Shown: positions 23,539 through 32,526 of the stretch, one piece after another
Numbering within the stretch: position 1 is the first letter of the stretch
Layout: every line of letters begins with the position of its first letter
IMG/VR virus record: IMGVR_UViG_3300036860_000543
Location: 1 to 49,893 of that record
Reading direction: 5' to 3' (one strand)
DNA: 49,893 nt
DNA from: a virus
Position numbers and translations under genes: made by a program
The notes under the pieces: generated by a model
Told to the model about the DNA's origin: nothing
Databases searched by the model: none
What the model saw: the letters and a program-made list of their open reading frames with translations, nothing else

Positions 23539-24378
23539 ATGGCAGTCCAGAGTGGCACCGGTCTCAACGGGCCGCTCAAGTACAAGGCCCACACCAACAT
23601 CGCGACCGGCGCCTCCGGAGTCGGTCAACGGGCTGCGTACCTGAATGGCTGCGGATTTGCGCCGGTCGAAACCCTCACCGTCCTCCCCTACGGCACCGAC
23701 GACGACAAGCCCCGCGTCTTCGGATACGCGTGGAACGGCGCCAGCTTCCCCGGTCCCTACGCGACCTCCACCACACTCGAAGGCATCGTCGCGACGTTGA
23801 CCGCCTCCTCAACGAACGCCGCACTGCTCGGCGGTGGCGTGCAGATCGTTACGTCGGCCGGTGCCCCCGCCCTCAACACCTACGTCTCGGGCGCCTTCTT
23901 CCAGGTCACCGCCGGGAAGCGCATGTGGTACAACATCCGCTTCAAGCTCCAGACCGTCGCCTCCGAAGCCGTCGTCGTCGGATGGGTCAACTCCTTCGGT
24001 GGCGCCGACCTGACTACCCTCCCCACCGAGGGTATCTTCATCCTGAAGGCTATCGCGGGCACCGACTTCACCGCCCACGTCCGTACAGGCGGCACCTCTA
24101 CCACCGTGACCACGCTCCTCGCGAAGGTGGGTGATGCCGCGCTCGCGGACGGTGTCATCGTCGACCTCGGCATCCTCGTCGATGGCGGTGGTGACAGTGG
24201 CCTCATCTCCACCACCGGCCCCATCAGCTTCTACGTCAACGGCAAGCTCGCCGGCACCGTCGCAGGCAACGATGCCAACATCCCCACCGGCGCCCTCTCC
24301 TACGCCATCGCCACCAACACCACCGGCGGCGCCAAGACCATGACCGTGACGCAGGGGCTCGGCATCGAGGAGCTGTAA
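23539..24378 (+). CDS. Lectin-like structural protein
   Basis: 279 residues from ATG 23539. Strongly beta-rich with many aromatic and Gly residues; the second half (WYNIRFKLQTV, GPISFYVNGKLAGTVAGND) resembles a concanavalin-like jelly roll, a fold common in capsid decoration and fibre proteins. It follows the capsid gene directly. Likely a head decoration or glycan-binding protein; exact family not recognised. Confidence 0.6.
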   Translation: MAVQSGTGLNGPLKYKAHTNIATGASGVGQRAAYLNGCGFAPVETLTVLPYGTDDDKPRVFGYAWNGASFPGPYATSTTLEGIVATLTASSTNAALLGGGVQIVTSAGAPALNTYVSGAFFQVTAGKRMWYNIRFKLQTVASEAVVVGWVNSFGGADLTTLPTEGIFILKAIAGTDFTAHVRTGGTSTTVTTLLAKVGDAALADGVIVDLGILVDGGGDSGLISTTGPISFYVNGKLAGTVAGNDANIPTGALSYAIATNTTGGAKTMTVTQGLGIEEL

Positions 24379-24380
24379 GC

Positions 24381-24584
24381 GTGACCATCACCCCCAACCA
24401 CATCACGACCGCGCTCGACGTGCGCCGTGGCTTGAAGCGCATCAAAGAGCTTCCCGACGACCAGCGCCAGCCCGTGACCTTCGTTCTCCACACCACCTCC
24501 GACGCCAAGCTCGCCCAGATCGCCCACGAGCAGTCGGGCCGACGCAAGTTCCACCACCTCACGCACGCGAAGCCGCGCGGGTAG
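24381..24584 (+). CDS. Small hypothetical protein
   Basis: 67 residues from GTG 24381. Helical and basic toward the end (EQSGRRKFHHLTHAKPRG). The centre reads RRGLKRIKELPDDQRQPVTF. No known motif. It lies between the lectin-like and connector-like genes. Confidence 0.5.
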   Translation: MTITPNHITTALDVRRGLKRIKELPDDQRQPVTFVLHTTSDAKLAQIAHEQSGRRKFHHLTHAKPRG

Positions 24585-24587
24585 CCC

Positions 24588-25553
24588 ATGGCCACGTACG
24601 AGGACGTCGCACGGGCGAGCCTCGCCGCGTTGGACACGGACGCCGGGCTCGTCCGCGCCGCCGCTTGGGCCTACGAGCGCTACACCGAACTCGCCACTCG
24701 CACCCGCCTGCGCCACCTCCAGCGCACCGGCGAGTTGGTCATCCCCGCGCCCCTGACGACGGGCCAAGCGACCGTCACCCCCGGTAGCCCCCTCATCGTC
24801 GGCGACGCCACGGCCTCGCCCACCTGGAACACCAACCTCATCGGCCGCCACTTCCGCGCGCAGGTGAGCTGGTACGAGATTCTCGACGTGGTGCCCGATG
24901 CGGCCGCTGCGCAGCTCATCCTCCGCAGCGCCTACAGCGAGACCTCCAGCGGCGCCACCGGCTATCGCATCGTCCAGCGCTTCACGACCCTCGACTCGAA
25001 CGTCCGCACCCTCGGCAAGTTCGTCCACATGCGCCGCCGCCGCGAGCTGCGGCCCCTGAACCGCCTCGAAATGGAGGTCCTCTACCCCGGCCGCACCCAG
25101 ATCAGCAGCGGCCCCCGCGTGGTCGCCGACATCGGTGTCGACCCCGAGACGCATGAGCGCCGCGTCGAGATGTACCCCTACAATACACTCGCCGAGCAGG
25201 TCGTGTACCAGTATTGGATCGCGCCCCCGAAAGTCCCGGTGCCAGCGCTGCTCGACCTCTCGCTCCCGAACGAGATCGACCTCCCGCTCTTGAAGACCGG
25301 CGTCCTCGTCGACCTCTACCGCTACGAGATGGCGAAGCTGCTCCACGCGGGCCAGGTCGAGCCCGCCGCCCTCATGCGCAACGAGATGCGCGCCCAGATC
25401 ACCACTTGGGAGCGCGCCATCGAGGACCTCATCTCCAGCGACCGTGGCAGCAACGATGTGAGCATGGTGCTGCGCCTCCATGGCCCCACCCCCATGGACG
25501 ACCCCCTCATCAAGGACGCGCACGACGAGGTGCTCGCACGGTGGCCCATCTGA
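24588..25553 (+). CDS. Putative head-tail connector protein
   Basis: 321 residues from ATG 24588. Helical N-terminus (ARASLAALDTDAGLVRAAAWAYERYTEL), then a beta-rich central domain and a helical C-terminus. Location after the capsid and before the adaptor and nozzle genes, and the size, suit a head-tail joining protein of short-tailed phages. No definitive motif seen. Confidence 0.55.
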   Translation: MATYEDVARASLAALDTDAGLVRAAAWAYERYTELATRTRLRHLQRTGELVIPAPLTTGQATVTPGSPLIVGDATASPTWNTNLIGRHFRAQVSWYEILDVVPDAAAAQLILRSAYSETSSGATGYRIVQRFTTLDSNVRTLGKFVHMRRRRELRPLNRLEMEVLYPGRTQISSGPRVVADIGVDPETHERRVEMYPYNTLAEQVVYQYWIAPPKVPVPALLDLSLPNEIDLPLLKTGVLVDLYRYEMAKLLHAGQVEPAALMRNEMRAQITTWERAIEDLISSDRGSNDVSMVLRLHGPTPMDDPLIKDAHDEVLARWPI

Positions 25554-25573
25554 TGCGCTCCGACACCGCCTGA
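25553..25573 (+). other. Six-codon mini-frame linking two genes
   Basis: An ATG overlaps the preceding stop and the next stop (TGA at 25571-25573) overlaps the following ATG, leaving a six-codon frame, MRSDTA. It could act as a reinitiation step between the genes at 24588 and 25573. It may equally be chance spacing. Confidence 0.3.
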
Positions 25574-26223
25574 TGGCCGCCTCCACGACGGTCATCAACA
25601 CGGTTGCGCGCCGACTTCGCGACACCGCGAACCTCGCCTACCCTCGCGCCCTCCTCCTCCGCTACCTCACCCAGGGCCAGCGCGTCATCAACGCGCACCT
25701 TCGTGCCGTCCGCGACACCAGCGCCGTCACCATCCCTACTGGCTGTACCCTCCACCGCATCGACACGCTCTTCGGTGCCGTGAGTGAGATGCTGAGCCTC
25801 CAGGGCAACGGCGCGAGCGGCTCCAACTCCGAGCGCGAAGAGTTGGATCGTGTGCCGTGGCAGTCGATCGTGCACCAGGACCCCAACTGGCTCCTCGCTG
25901 TCGGCACCCGCTACAAGTGCTGGGCAACCATCGGGAAGAACCTACTCATCCTCTACCCGCGGGTCCTCGGCACCACGACCGCCGCCGCCAACGTTGGCGG
26001 CACCTTCGTCCCCGCGACCCTTCCCACGCTCCACGACGACGGCAGCGACGACATCGTGCTGCCCGACGACTTGATCCCCCTTCTGCAGGACCTCACCGAG
26101 GTGCTTGGCCTCCTGACGGGGCGGCGCTGGAGTGAGGCTGCCGACCCCATCGCCCGCATCCAGCAGATGCTCAGCGCCGCCCGCCGCTCCTACCTCACCC
26201 GCGTCCTTGCAGGGCAATCCTGA
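25573..26223 (+). CDS. Tail adaptor-like protein
   Basis: 216 residues from ATG 25573. A helical start with TANLAYPRALLLRYLTQGQRVINAHLRAV, a central Ser/Asn loop and a helical end (ADPIARIQQMLSAARRSYLTRVL). The arrangement resembles adaptor or collar proteins that bridge portal and nozzle. Its stop overlaps the next start by one base (TGATG). Confidence 0.5.
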   Translation: MAASTTVINTVARRLRDTANLAYPRALLLRYLTQGQRVINAHLRAVRDTSAVTIPTGCTLHRIDTLFGAVSEMLSLQGNGASGSNSEREELDRVPWQSIVHQDPNWLLAVGTRYKCWATIGKNLLILYPRVLGTTTAAANVGGTFVPATLPTLHDDGSDDIVLPDDLIPLLQDLTEVLGLLTGRRWSEAADPIARIQQMLSAARRSYLTRVLAGQS

Positions 26224-26855
26224 TGCCAGCCGCCGACGTCCAGCAACTCGTGCAAGACCTCAGTGATGGGCTCGCCGATGCGACCGCCGCCGGAACCTTC
26301 TACACCGACGTCCTCACCGACCTCGCCCTCGACCCCTCGGGCTTCCACGTCGATGTGCAGTCGATCGGCGTCACGGCAGGCGTCACCAGCATCGACCTTC
26401 CGACCGCAGTCGTGACCGAGTTGGCCTTCATCTACGACGACCGCCACCTCACCTACGCCAACACGGACGAAGCGGGCCTCTTCTCGCCCACCTGGCGGGG
26501 GCTCCTCGGCGAGCCGCGGTGTTGGATCGACGAGATCACCGATCGTCACACCATCCGCCTCCTGCCGCGCCCGGCGCACGGCTCCTCGGGCACCGTCGAC
26601 CCCACGATCGCCGGCCCCGGCGACTACCGCTTGACGGTCCTCTACACCTACGTGCCCACCGACCCCTCGCCCGACGCCGAACTCGCAGTCGCCCTCGAAA
26701 TCCTCGCCCGCGAGTTTGCCCGCGACAGCGACCACACCGACTCGACCGCGAGCGAGATGTGCCGCACACTCGCCGGCACCCTCTTCAAGATGCTCGGCGT
26801 CGCGCTCGACGACCACCTCCCGCCGGTCGTGAAGTCTGACCTAGAGGGCACCTGA
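26223..26855 (+). CDS. Second tail adaptor-like protein
   Basis: 210 residues, one-base overlap with the previous stop. Regular helix at the start (ADVQQLVQDLSDGL) and end (ELAVALEILAREFARDSDH) around a beta-rich middle. Similar domain order to the preceding gene, so the two could form a paired collar. No specific family recognised. Confidence 0.5.
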   Translation: MPAADVQQLVQDLSDGLADATAAGTFYTDVLTDLALDPSGFHVDVQSIGVTAGVTSIDLPTAVVTELAFIYDDRHLTYANTDEAGLFSPTWRGLLGEPRCWIDEITDRHTIRLLPRPAHGSSGTVDPTIAGPGDYRLTVLYTYVPTDPSPDAELAVALEILAREFARDSDHTDSTASEMCRTLAGTLFKMLGVALDDHLPPVVKSDLEGT

Positions 26856-27601
26856 TGGCGATCGGCGACCCCCTCTACCAACTCGCCGACCTCCAGGCGC
26901 GCGTGCAACAGCTCGAACAGCAGCTCCGCGCCACGTCGGCGCAGACAGCGAAAGCCTCCCCCATCTCGCCCCTCACCGCCGTCACGAGCGTGGGCCAAGG
27001 GGTTGTTGGCGTCGGTGGCTCCCAGGACGCCGTCTCGCGTGCCCTGTCGACGGCCATCGAGAACGCCTTCACGGGCTTCGACTCCATCCAAGACACCTTC
27101 ACCGCCGGCAGTAGCGTCAACTTCGGGGGTGGCAGCCCCATCACAGTGCGCAAAACTGACTACCTGCGCCCCGATCCACTCTCTTTCGACGTCTATCGCC
27201 TCTACGCCGATGGCGTCGTGTTCAACGCATCGGGTGGTGCTGCTCTGGTCGAGTTCCAGTGGAAGGGCTCCTCGGCCGGCACCACGACCGCCATCGGCCC
27301 CGTCATCCTCGCCAACGGCGACGTCGATGCGTGGTGGCTGACGCTCTACTGGGCGCCCCTCGCCACCATCACGAACATCAACCTCTTTGCGCGCCTCACC
27401 TATAGCGCCCCGCGCGGCGTCGGCGTCTTCACGACCGCAGTCGCCCTCGACTGGATCACGCGCTCGGTCGCGGTGTGGAATCCCGTCGCCGCGCAGCCCG
27501 AGCTGCAAGCCACCTCTAGCGTCATCGACGTCAACGTGGGCGTCACCCTCGACCACTACATCGTGGAGCGTCTTGGGCGCTTCAGCTTCACGGGCGCATA
27601 G
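26855..27601 (+). CDS. Tail protein with N-terminal coiled coil
   Basis: 248 residues, one-base overlap upstream. Residues 10-30 form a short coiled coil (ADLQARVQQLEQQLRAT). The rest is beta-rich with aromatic residues and Gly loops. Likely a trimeric tail or nozzle accessory; the coil is typical of trimerising phage fibres. No named family. Confidence 0.5.
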   Translation: MAIGDPLYQLADLQARVQQLEQQLRATSAQTAKASPISPLTAVTSVGQGVVGVGGSQDAVSRALSTAIENAFTGFDSIQDTFTAGSSVNFGGGSPITVRKTDYLRPDPLSFDVYRLYADGVVFNASGGAALVEFQWKGSSAGTTTAIGPVILANGDVDAWWLTLYWAPLATITNINLFARLTYSAPRGVGVFTTAVALDWITRSVAVWNPVAAQPELQATSSVIDVNVGVTLDHYIVERLGRFSFTGA

Positions 27602-27603
27602 CC

Positions 27604-30429
27604 ATGCCCATCGGCAAAGCCTCGTGGCGCACCTTCAGCGGCGGGATGTGGGTCAAGGGCCCCCCCGAGAACGTCCCCTCGGGAGCGCTGCGCCGCGCCC
27701 TCAACATCCACGTGCAGCGCGACGGCGGCAGCATCCGCTCCCGCAGCGGCACCGCCGCCTTCGTCGCCGCAACGCCAGGCCTTACCCACACCCTAGAGAC
27801 CACCGCCAGCACACCACTCGTCGGAGTTCCCCCGATCGTTGGCATCACCAACACGCTTTCGATCGTGTCGGGAGGGGTGCTCTCGACGATCCCCGCGCCA
27901 TGGCTCAGCGGGGGCGCCAACCCGAGCGGTCTCCTCACTGACCAGCGCTGGGACCTCCTCGAAATTCCAGTCCAGTTCCTCTCCACCTCCCCCAACATCG
28001 CCGCCGACTTGGCGCAGGTGAGTGGCGCCGGCACCTACGTCTTCGTCAGCCGGGCCGGTATAGCCTTCAAGTTCTCGAGCGTCGCCTTCGCCGGGAGCTA
28101 TTGGGGCATCGACGCCCCCGCCGCCAGCGTCGTCGAGAACCTCACCGTCACCCCGAACGTCTCGCCCCTCGACACGCAACTCTTCGCCTTCGCGAACGTC
28201 ACGAACACGACGGGGGCGGGACCAAGTGGCTTCGCCCTCTCGATCGACACGAATCGCTTTACTGAGGGCGCCTCGTCGCATCGCCTTGACTGCCCCCGCG
28301 ACAGCGAGACCATGGAGACGACCTCGTTTGCGCCCGCTGCCTACACCCCAAAGGACCTCACCGCGGGCGGCACCTCCAGCGACGAAGACTACATCTCATT
28401 CTGGGTGCATGTGGCGCGACCCGCGAACGTCAAGTCCATCAACATCAAGTTCTTCGTGCAGTCGGCAGGGCTCTTCAACCAGGCCCTCTTCAACCAGGAC
28501 CCGAACACCCCCTCGACCAGCACCGCCCCCTACACCGACTACTACCACACCGAGATGAGCATTCAGGTGGTGAAGGAGAAGCGCAAGCGGCAGCTCCTCG
28601 CGCTCGGCGACTTCGTCCCCTTCGACCCCGAGAACAAGGCCCTCAAGCGCTACCTCGCGCACCACCCACCCGACAAGGGACCCGACCTCGACGCCCTCCA
28701 GTTCTTGAACCCCAAGACGATCGCCGTCAGCCGCAACACCTGGACCAAGGTGACGATCCCAAAGGGGCTCTTCGACCGCTCTGGCAAGGCGGGCCAGGCC
28801 AACTTCACGTGGGCCAACGTCGTGGGCTTCCAGCTCTCCGTCGAGACCGAGAAGAGCGGCAACACGAGTGTGTGGTTCGATGACTTGCGGCTCGCGGGCG
28901 GCGTCGGCACCCGCGGCGACTACCTCTACACCATCACCTACCGCAACGACTCCACGGGCTCGCGCTCGAACCCGCCCTACAACAAGGCCGTCGACGGCAC
29001 CATCACGATCGCCACCACCCCGAGTGTCACCCTTGATCGCCAAAGCGCCGCCATCACGGGCATTCCCGCAGCCCTCAACGCCTCGCACTTCCGCGGCGGG
29101 GCGCACGGCTCGGGGAGCGTCGACGACGACCAGGTCACGCACATCGAAATCTGGCGCACTGTCGGCAACGGCAACCCGGGCAAGTCGAACGCCCTCTTCA
29201 ACGCCCCCACCTCGCTCCAGATGTTCCTCGTCGACAAGATCGCCGTCGGCACCACCTCCTACACCGACACCACCGCCGACTACCCCGGCATGCACAGCCT
29301 CCAGGGCGCAAAGTTCCTGAACTCCGACCAAGAAATGGAGTTCGACAACATGCCACCCTGGAGCGCCAACGACGGCATCGGCTCGCCGCGCGTCTCCACC
29401 ATCACACAGGCCGTGTACCACCCCCCGACGGGGCGAGTGTTCTTCACGGACTCGGCCTACCCCACACGCGTCTTCATCTCGGCACCAGGCCGCCCGGAGT
29501 CCCTCCAGGACTTCATCGAGCCCACCAGCGTCACCTACCCCATCCAGCGCTTGGTCATCTGGAACGACAACCTCTGGATTTTCACCTCGAAGGGCGTGCA
29601 GCAGCTCCAGGGCACCGACCGTCCCTTCTTCACGACCCCGGCAGCAGGCGTCCCCGGCACCGTGTACCCCTACACCGTGCTCGCCACCCCCTTCGGCATC
29701 TTCTACGTGTCGCAGGATGGGGCGCGGCTCTTCGACGGGCAGCAGTCGCGCATCGTCGCCGATGATGCCCTCGCTCCGCTCTTCCGGGGCACCACGACCG
29801 TCGAGGGCATCCCCGCCTTCACCGTCCAAGCCGTCGATGGCCACACCTACGGCCCGCAGGCGTCGTGGGGGCGCGACGAGGTCCTGCTAACGGACTGCCT
29901 CAACAACGTCTTCGGCTACCATCCCGCAAGCGACTCCTGGCGCATCATCAACGTGCCCTTCGTGACGACGCTTCACCATCCGCCTGATGGCCTCGTCGCC
30001 AACGGCATCATCTATGCAGGCGTCCGCACCTCGGCCAACACCACCGCCCTCGTGTACTTCGATGGCACGAGCGCCGGCGAGCAGAGCGGCGAGGTGGGTG
30101 AAGTCACGACCGACGCCGCGGGCGTTTCCTCGGGCACCTTCAATGTCCGCACCCCGTCGGTGTTCGTGAGCGGCGAGAACCAAGGGATCGTGCGCTTGCT
30201 CTACGTCGAGGCCAACACCCAGAGCCAGGTCGTCACCGTCAACTTGATCCTCGATGGCACGACGCTCGCGGTCGGCACCATCTCCTCCTCCACGAAGCAA
30301 CGCTTCGAGTTCAACATCAACCGGGTGGCCAACATCGCCGCCGTGGAGTTCGTGCGCGCAGGCGCCGTCTCGCCCCGCATCGAGATCAGCTCGATCGAAC
30401 TCGAGGTCTACGAGAGTGCCGGAGAGTAG
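27604..30429 (+). CDS. Tail nozzle-like protein (beta-propeller)
   Basis: 941 residues from ATG 27604. The last half contains repeated propeller-like blades: AVYHPPTGRVFFTDSAYPTRVFIS, RLVIWNDNLWIFTSKGVQQLQ, GIFYVSQDGARLFDGQ. Such blades are typical of P22-type or T7-type nozzle and tail tube proteins. The first half is beta-rich with charged loops. It is the largest protein between the connector and ejection genes, in the position of the nozzle. Catalytic function is not expected. Confidence 0.7.
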   Translation: MPIGKASWRTFSGGMWVKGPPENVPSGALRRALNIHVQRDGGSIRSRSGTAAFVAATPGLTHTLETTASTPLVGVPPIVGITNTLSIVSGGVLSTIPAPWLSGGANPSGLLTDQRWDLLEIPVQFLSTSPNIAADLAQVSGAGTYVFVSRAGIAFKFSSVAFAGSYWGIDAPAASVVENLTVTPNVSPLDTQLFAFANVTNTTGAGPSGFALSIDTNRFTEGASSHRLDCPRDSETMETTSFAPAAYTPKDLTAGGTSSDEDYISFWVHVARPANVKSINIKFFVQSAGLFNQALFNQDPNTPSTSTAPYTDYYHTEMSIQVVKEKRKRQLLALGDFVPFDPENKALKRYLAHHPPDKGPDLDALQFLNPKTIAVSRNTWTKVTIPKGLFDRSGKAGQANFTWANVVGFQLSVETEKSGNTSVWFDDLRLAGGVGTRGDYLYTITYRNDSTGSRSNPPYNKAVDGTITIATTPSVTLDRQSAAITGIPAALNASHFRGGAHGSGSVDDDQVTHIEIWRTVGNGNPGKSNALFNAPTSLQMFLVDKIAVGTTSYTDTTADYPGMHSLQGAKFLNSDQEMEFDNMPPWSANDGIGSPRVSTITQAVYHPPTGRVFFTDSAYPTRVFISAPGRPESLQDFIEPTSVTYPIQRLVIWNDNLWIFTSKGVQQLQGTDRPFFTTPAAGVPGTVYPYTVLATPFGIFYVSQDGARLFDGQQSRIVADDALAPLFRGTTTVEGIPAFTVQAVDGHTYGPQASWGRDEVLLTDCLNNVFGYHPASDSWRIINVPFVTTLHHPPDGLVANGIIYAGVRTSANTTALVYFDGTSAGEQSGEVGEVTTDAAGVSSGTFNVRTPSVFVSGENQGIVRLLYVEANTQSQVVTVNLILDGTTLAVGTISSSTKQRFEFNINRVANIAAVEFVRAGAVSPRIEISSIELEVYESAGE

Positions 30430-30430
30430 C

Positions 30431-30823
30431 ATGAAGGATATGCAGCAGGTCGCGGACGACTTCGGGCTCACCCTTGCGCAGCTCGCGGGCCGCCTTGAGG
30501 GGGCGCGGCTCTGGACCTCCCCAACCGCGATCGCGTGGGCCAAGCCCTTCTTCGACGGCGTCGAGTGGGGCATCTGGATCGAGCACGCCCACCGCCAGTC
30601 TCGTGCCTCCCTCACCTTCGCGCTCGTGACCCTCTCGGAGTGCCTCGTCGAGGTGCCGGTGGTGGTGGCGGTCGTTGGCCCCGAGCACATCGGCCCTGCC
30701 CTGGGCCTCGGATTCGAGGCCGTCGGCGAGGTCCCGGCGTTGCTCCAGGGCGGCCCCGCCACCATACTGCACCTGACGCGCGACGCCTTCCTCGCGCGAT
30801 GGAAGCTCAATGTCGCTGCCTAG
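30431..30823 (+). CDS. Hypothetical protein, possibly acetyltransferase-like
   Basis: 130 residues from ATG 30431. Contains IEHAHRQSRASLTFALVTLSECLVEVPVVVAVVGPEHIGPALGLGFEAVGEV-like segments; the phrase GFEAVGEV near the end resembles the last strand of GNAT proteins in phages. The acetyl-CoA motif R/QxxGxG/A is not clear, so the assignment is weak. It overlaps the next gene by 14 bases. Confidence 0.4.
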   Translation: MKDMQQVADDFGLTLAQLAGRLEGARLWTSPTAIAWAKPFFDGVEWGIWIEHAHRQSRASLTFALVTLSECLVEVPVVVAVVGPEHIGPALGLGFEAVGEVPALLQGGPATILHLTRDAFLARWKLNVAA

Positions 30824-31454
30824 CGCTGGAATCGTTCGAGACCCCCTCGGCCCCGGGGGCACCGCCGCCATCGCCCAGAAGCTCCTCGGCTCCGCGGTCA
30901 AGCCAAACCGCCTCCTCATGCAGCAGATCACCGAGTTGCTCTCGACGGGAGGCGTTGGCGCCCGCATCCCCATCATCCAGCGCGCCGTCGAGGCCGCAAC
31001 CGCCGCCTCGGGCCAGGCCGCGCAGCGCAACCGCGAGGTGACCGCGCGCGCCGGCCTCACCGGCAGCGCCTTCGACATCTCGAATCAGCTCGGCCACCAG
31101 GCCCGCTCCAGCGCCGCCATCGCCTCGATCGGCCCCCAGATGGCCTCGCAGATGCTCGCGCAGGCGCCCAGCGCCATCGCCAACACCGTGCAGCTCGGAC
31201 TCTCGGCCGTCAGCAGCGACATCCGCCGCCAGTCCATCAACGTCGCCAACTACGGGGCGTTCATGAATGCGATTCGGGAGAGCTTCACGTCGTGGTACGG
31301 AGGTGGTGGTGGTGGCGGCTCGACGCCCACCGCAGACACGAGCGGCGGCGGTCCCTACAACCTGAGCGTCGACACGGGCGGCAACACCGGACGCACCCTC
31401 GTGCCCGTCGGCTCCACGGGCGCTGGCGGCTCCTACCTCGGCTACGGAGGCTGA
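30810..31454 (+). CDS. Internal virion protein candidate
   Basis: 214 residues from ATG 30810. Ala/Ser/Gln-rich helical body followed by a Gly-rich tail (WYGGGGGGGST, SYLGYGG). Similar Ala/Gln-rich helical proteins just before transglycosylase ejection proteins form channels during DNA entry in short-tailed phages. Role by position and composition only. Confidence 0.5.
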   Translation: MSLPSAGIVRDPLGPGGTAAIAQKLLGSAVKPNRLLMQQITELLSTGGVGARIPIIQRAVEAATAASGQAAQRNREVTARAGLTGSAFDISNQLGHQARSSAAIASIGPQMASQMLAQAPSAIANTVQLGLSAVSSDIRRQSINVANYGAFMNAIRESFTSWYGGGGGGGSTPTADTSGGGPYNLSVDTGGNTGRTLVPVGSTGAGGSYLGYGG

Positions 31455-31455
31455 C

Positions 31456-32523
31456 ATGCCCGTCGCTGGTGATCCTCATGGCCTCAATGCGGTGCTCGGC
31501 GCGCTCCCCATCTCGGCGCAGAAGGTGGCCTACGGCCTTGACCCCCGCCAGGACGAGAGCGCCGGCGACCGCGTCGCCAACATCATGCATGGCATCGGCG
31601 GCGCCCTCTTGAACCTCATGCCCGGCTACGCGCAGGCCCACGCCCACCAATCGCAGGCGAGCGCCCGCCAGCAAGCCGAAGTCAACATGATGCTCGTGCG
31701 CGGCGCCATGGAGCAAGCCTCGAAGGGCAACACCGAGTTCTTCGAGAACCTCCCGAAGGACGTCGAGAAGGCGGCGCGCACCACCCTCGGGCCCGTCGCC
31801 GACGTCGCCTTCGGGTACTTCCGCCACGTCGCGGGCGCCGTCAGCGAGCACAAGGCGAGCTTCGGGCGCCTCGCCGCCGACATGCGTGCGAAGGGCTCCT
31901 CGCCGCAGGAAATCGTCGATGCCGCGGCGCAGCTCGGCATCCCCGTGCCCGAGCAGTTCGCCAGCGAGGCCGCCCGTTACACCTACGGTCCTGAGATTGC
32001 CGCCCGCAGCGCACGTGCCACCATCGACCCTGCCATCGAGAAGCAGGCCGCCTTGACGCCGGGCGCCGTGTCGCGAGCAGGCCAAGTCACGGAGACGCAG
32101 GAGACCACCCGCGAGCCCTACCGCATAGCCACCGAGGGGCGCAGCGAGCAGCGGGCCCTTGGGCGCGAGGCGCGCGGCGAGGAACGCACCATGAGCCGCG
32201 AGGAGCGCGCTGCCGCCCGCGAGTCGAAGAAGGCCGACGAGGCCGAGGCACGCAAGAGTCTCGGCGATGCCGCTATCAAGTGGCGCAACGACAAGGGAGA
32301 GCAGCCGCCCGCCACCCTGACTCGCGTCGAGGCCGTCGAGCAGGGCTATCGCCCCGTCGACCCGAAGGAGAACTCCTGGTTCCGGCGCTTCGTTGGGCTG
32401 CCTGAGACGAAAGTCGGCCCTGGCACCCACGCCGCCCCGAAGGCCCCCTCGCCCGCGCAGGCGGTCATCGACAAGTGGTCGGGGGGTGGCGCAGCTCCCC
32501 CCGCGGCGCCCGCCCCGCAGTAG
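31456..32523 (+). CDS. Internal (ejection) protein candidate
   Basis: 355 residues from ATG 31456. Helical, Ala/Glu/Arg-rich, with a long charged region near residues 225-275 (SREERAAARESKKADEAEA) and a Pro/Gly-rich end. Located between the nozzle and transglycosylase proteins, as ejection proteins usually are. No motif recognised. Confidence 0.55.
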   Translation: MPVAGDPHGLNAVLGALPISAQKVAYGLDPRQDESAGDRVANIMHGIGGALLNLMPGYAQAHAHQSQASARQQAEVNMMLVRGAMEQASKGNTEFFENLPKDVEKAARTTLGPVADVAFGYFRHVAGAVSEHKASFGRLAADMRAKGSSPQEIVDAAAQLGIPVPEQFASEAARYTYGPEIAARSARATIDPAIEKQAALTPGAVSRAGQVTETQETTREPYRIATEGRSEQRALGREARGEERTMSREERAAARESKKADEAEARKSLGDAAIKWRNDKGEQPPATLTRVEAVEQGYRPVDPKENSWFRRFVGLPETKVGPGTHAAPKAPSPAQAVIDKWSGGGAAPPAAPAPQ

Positions 32524-32526
32524 GCC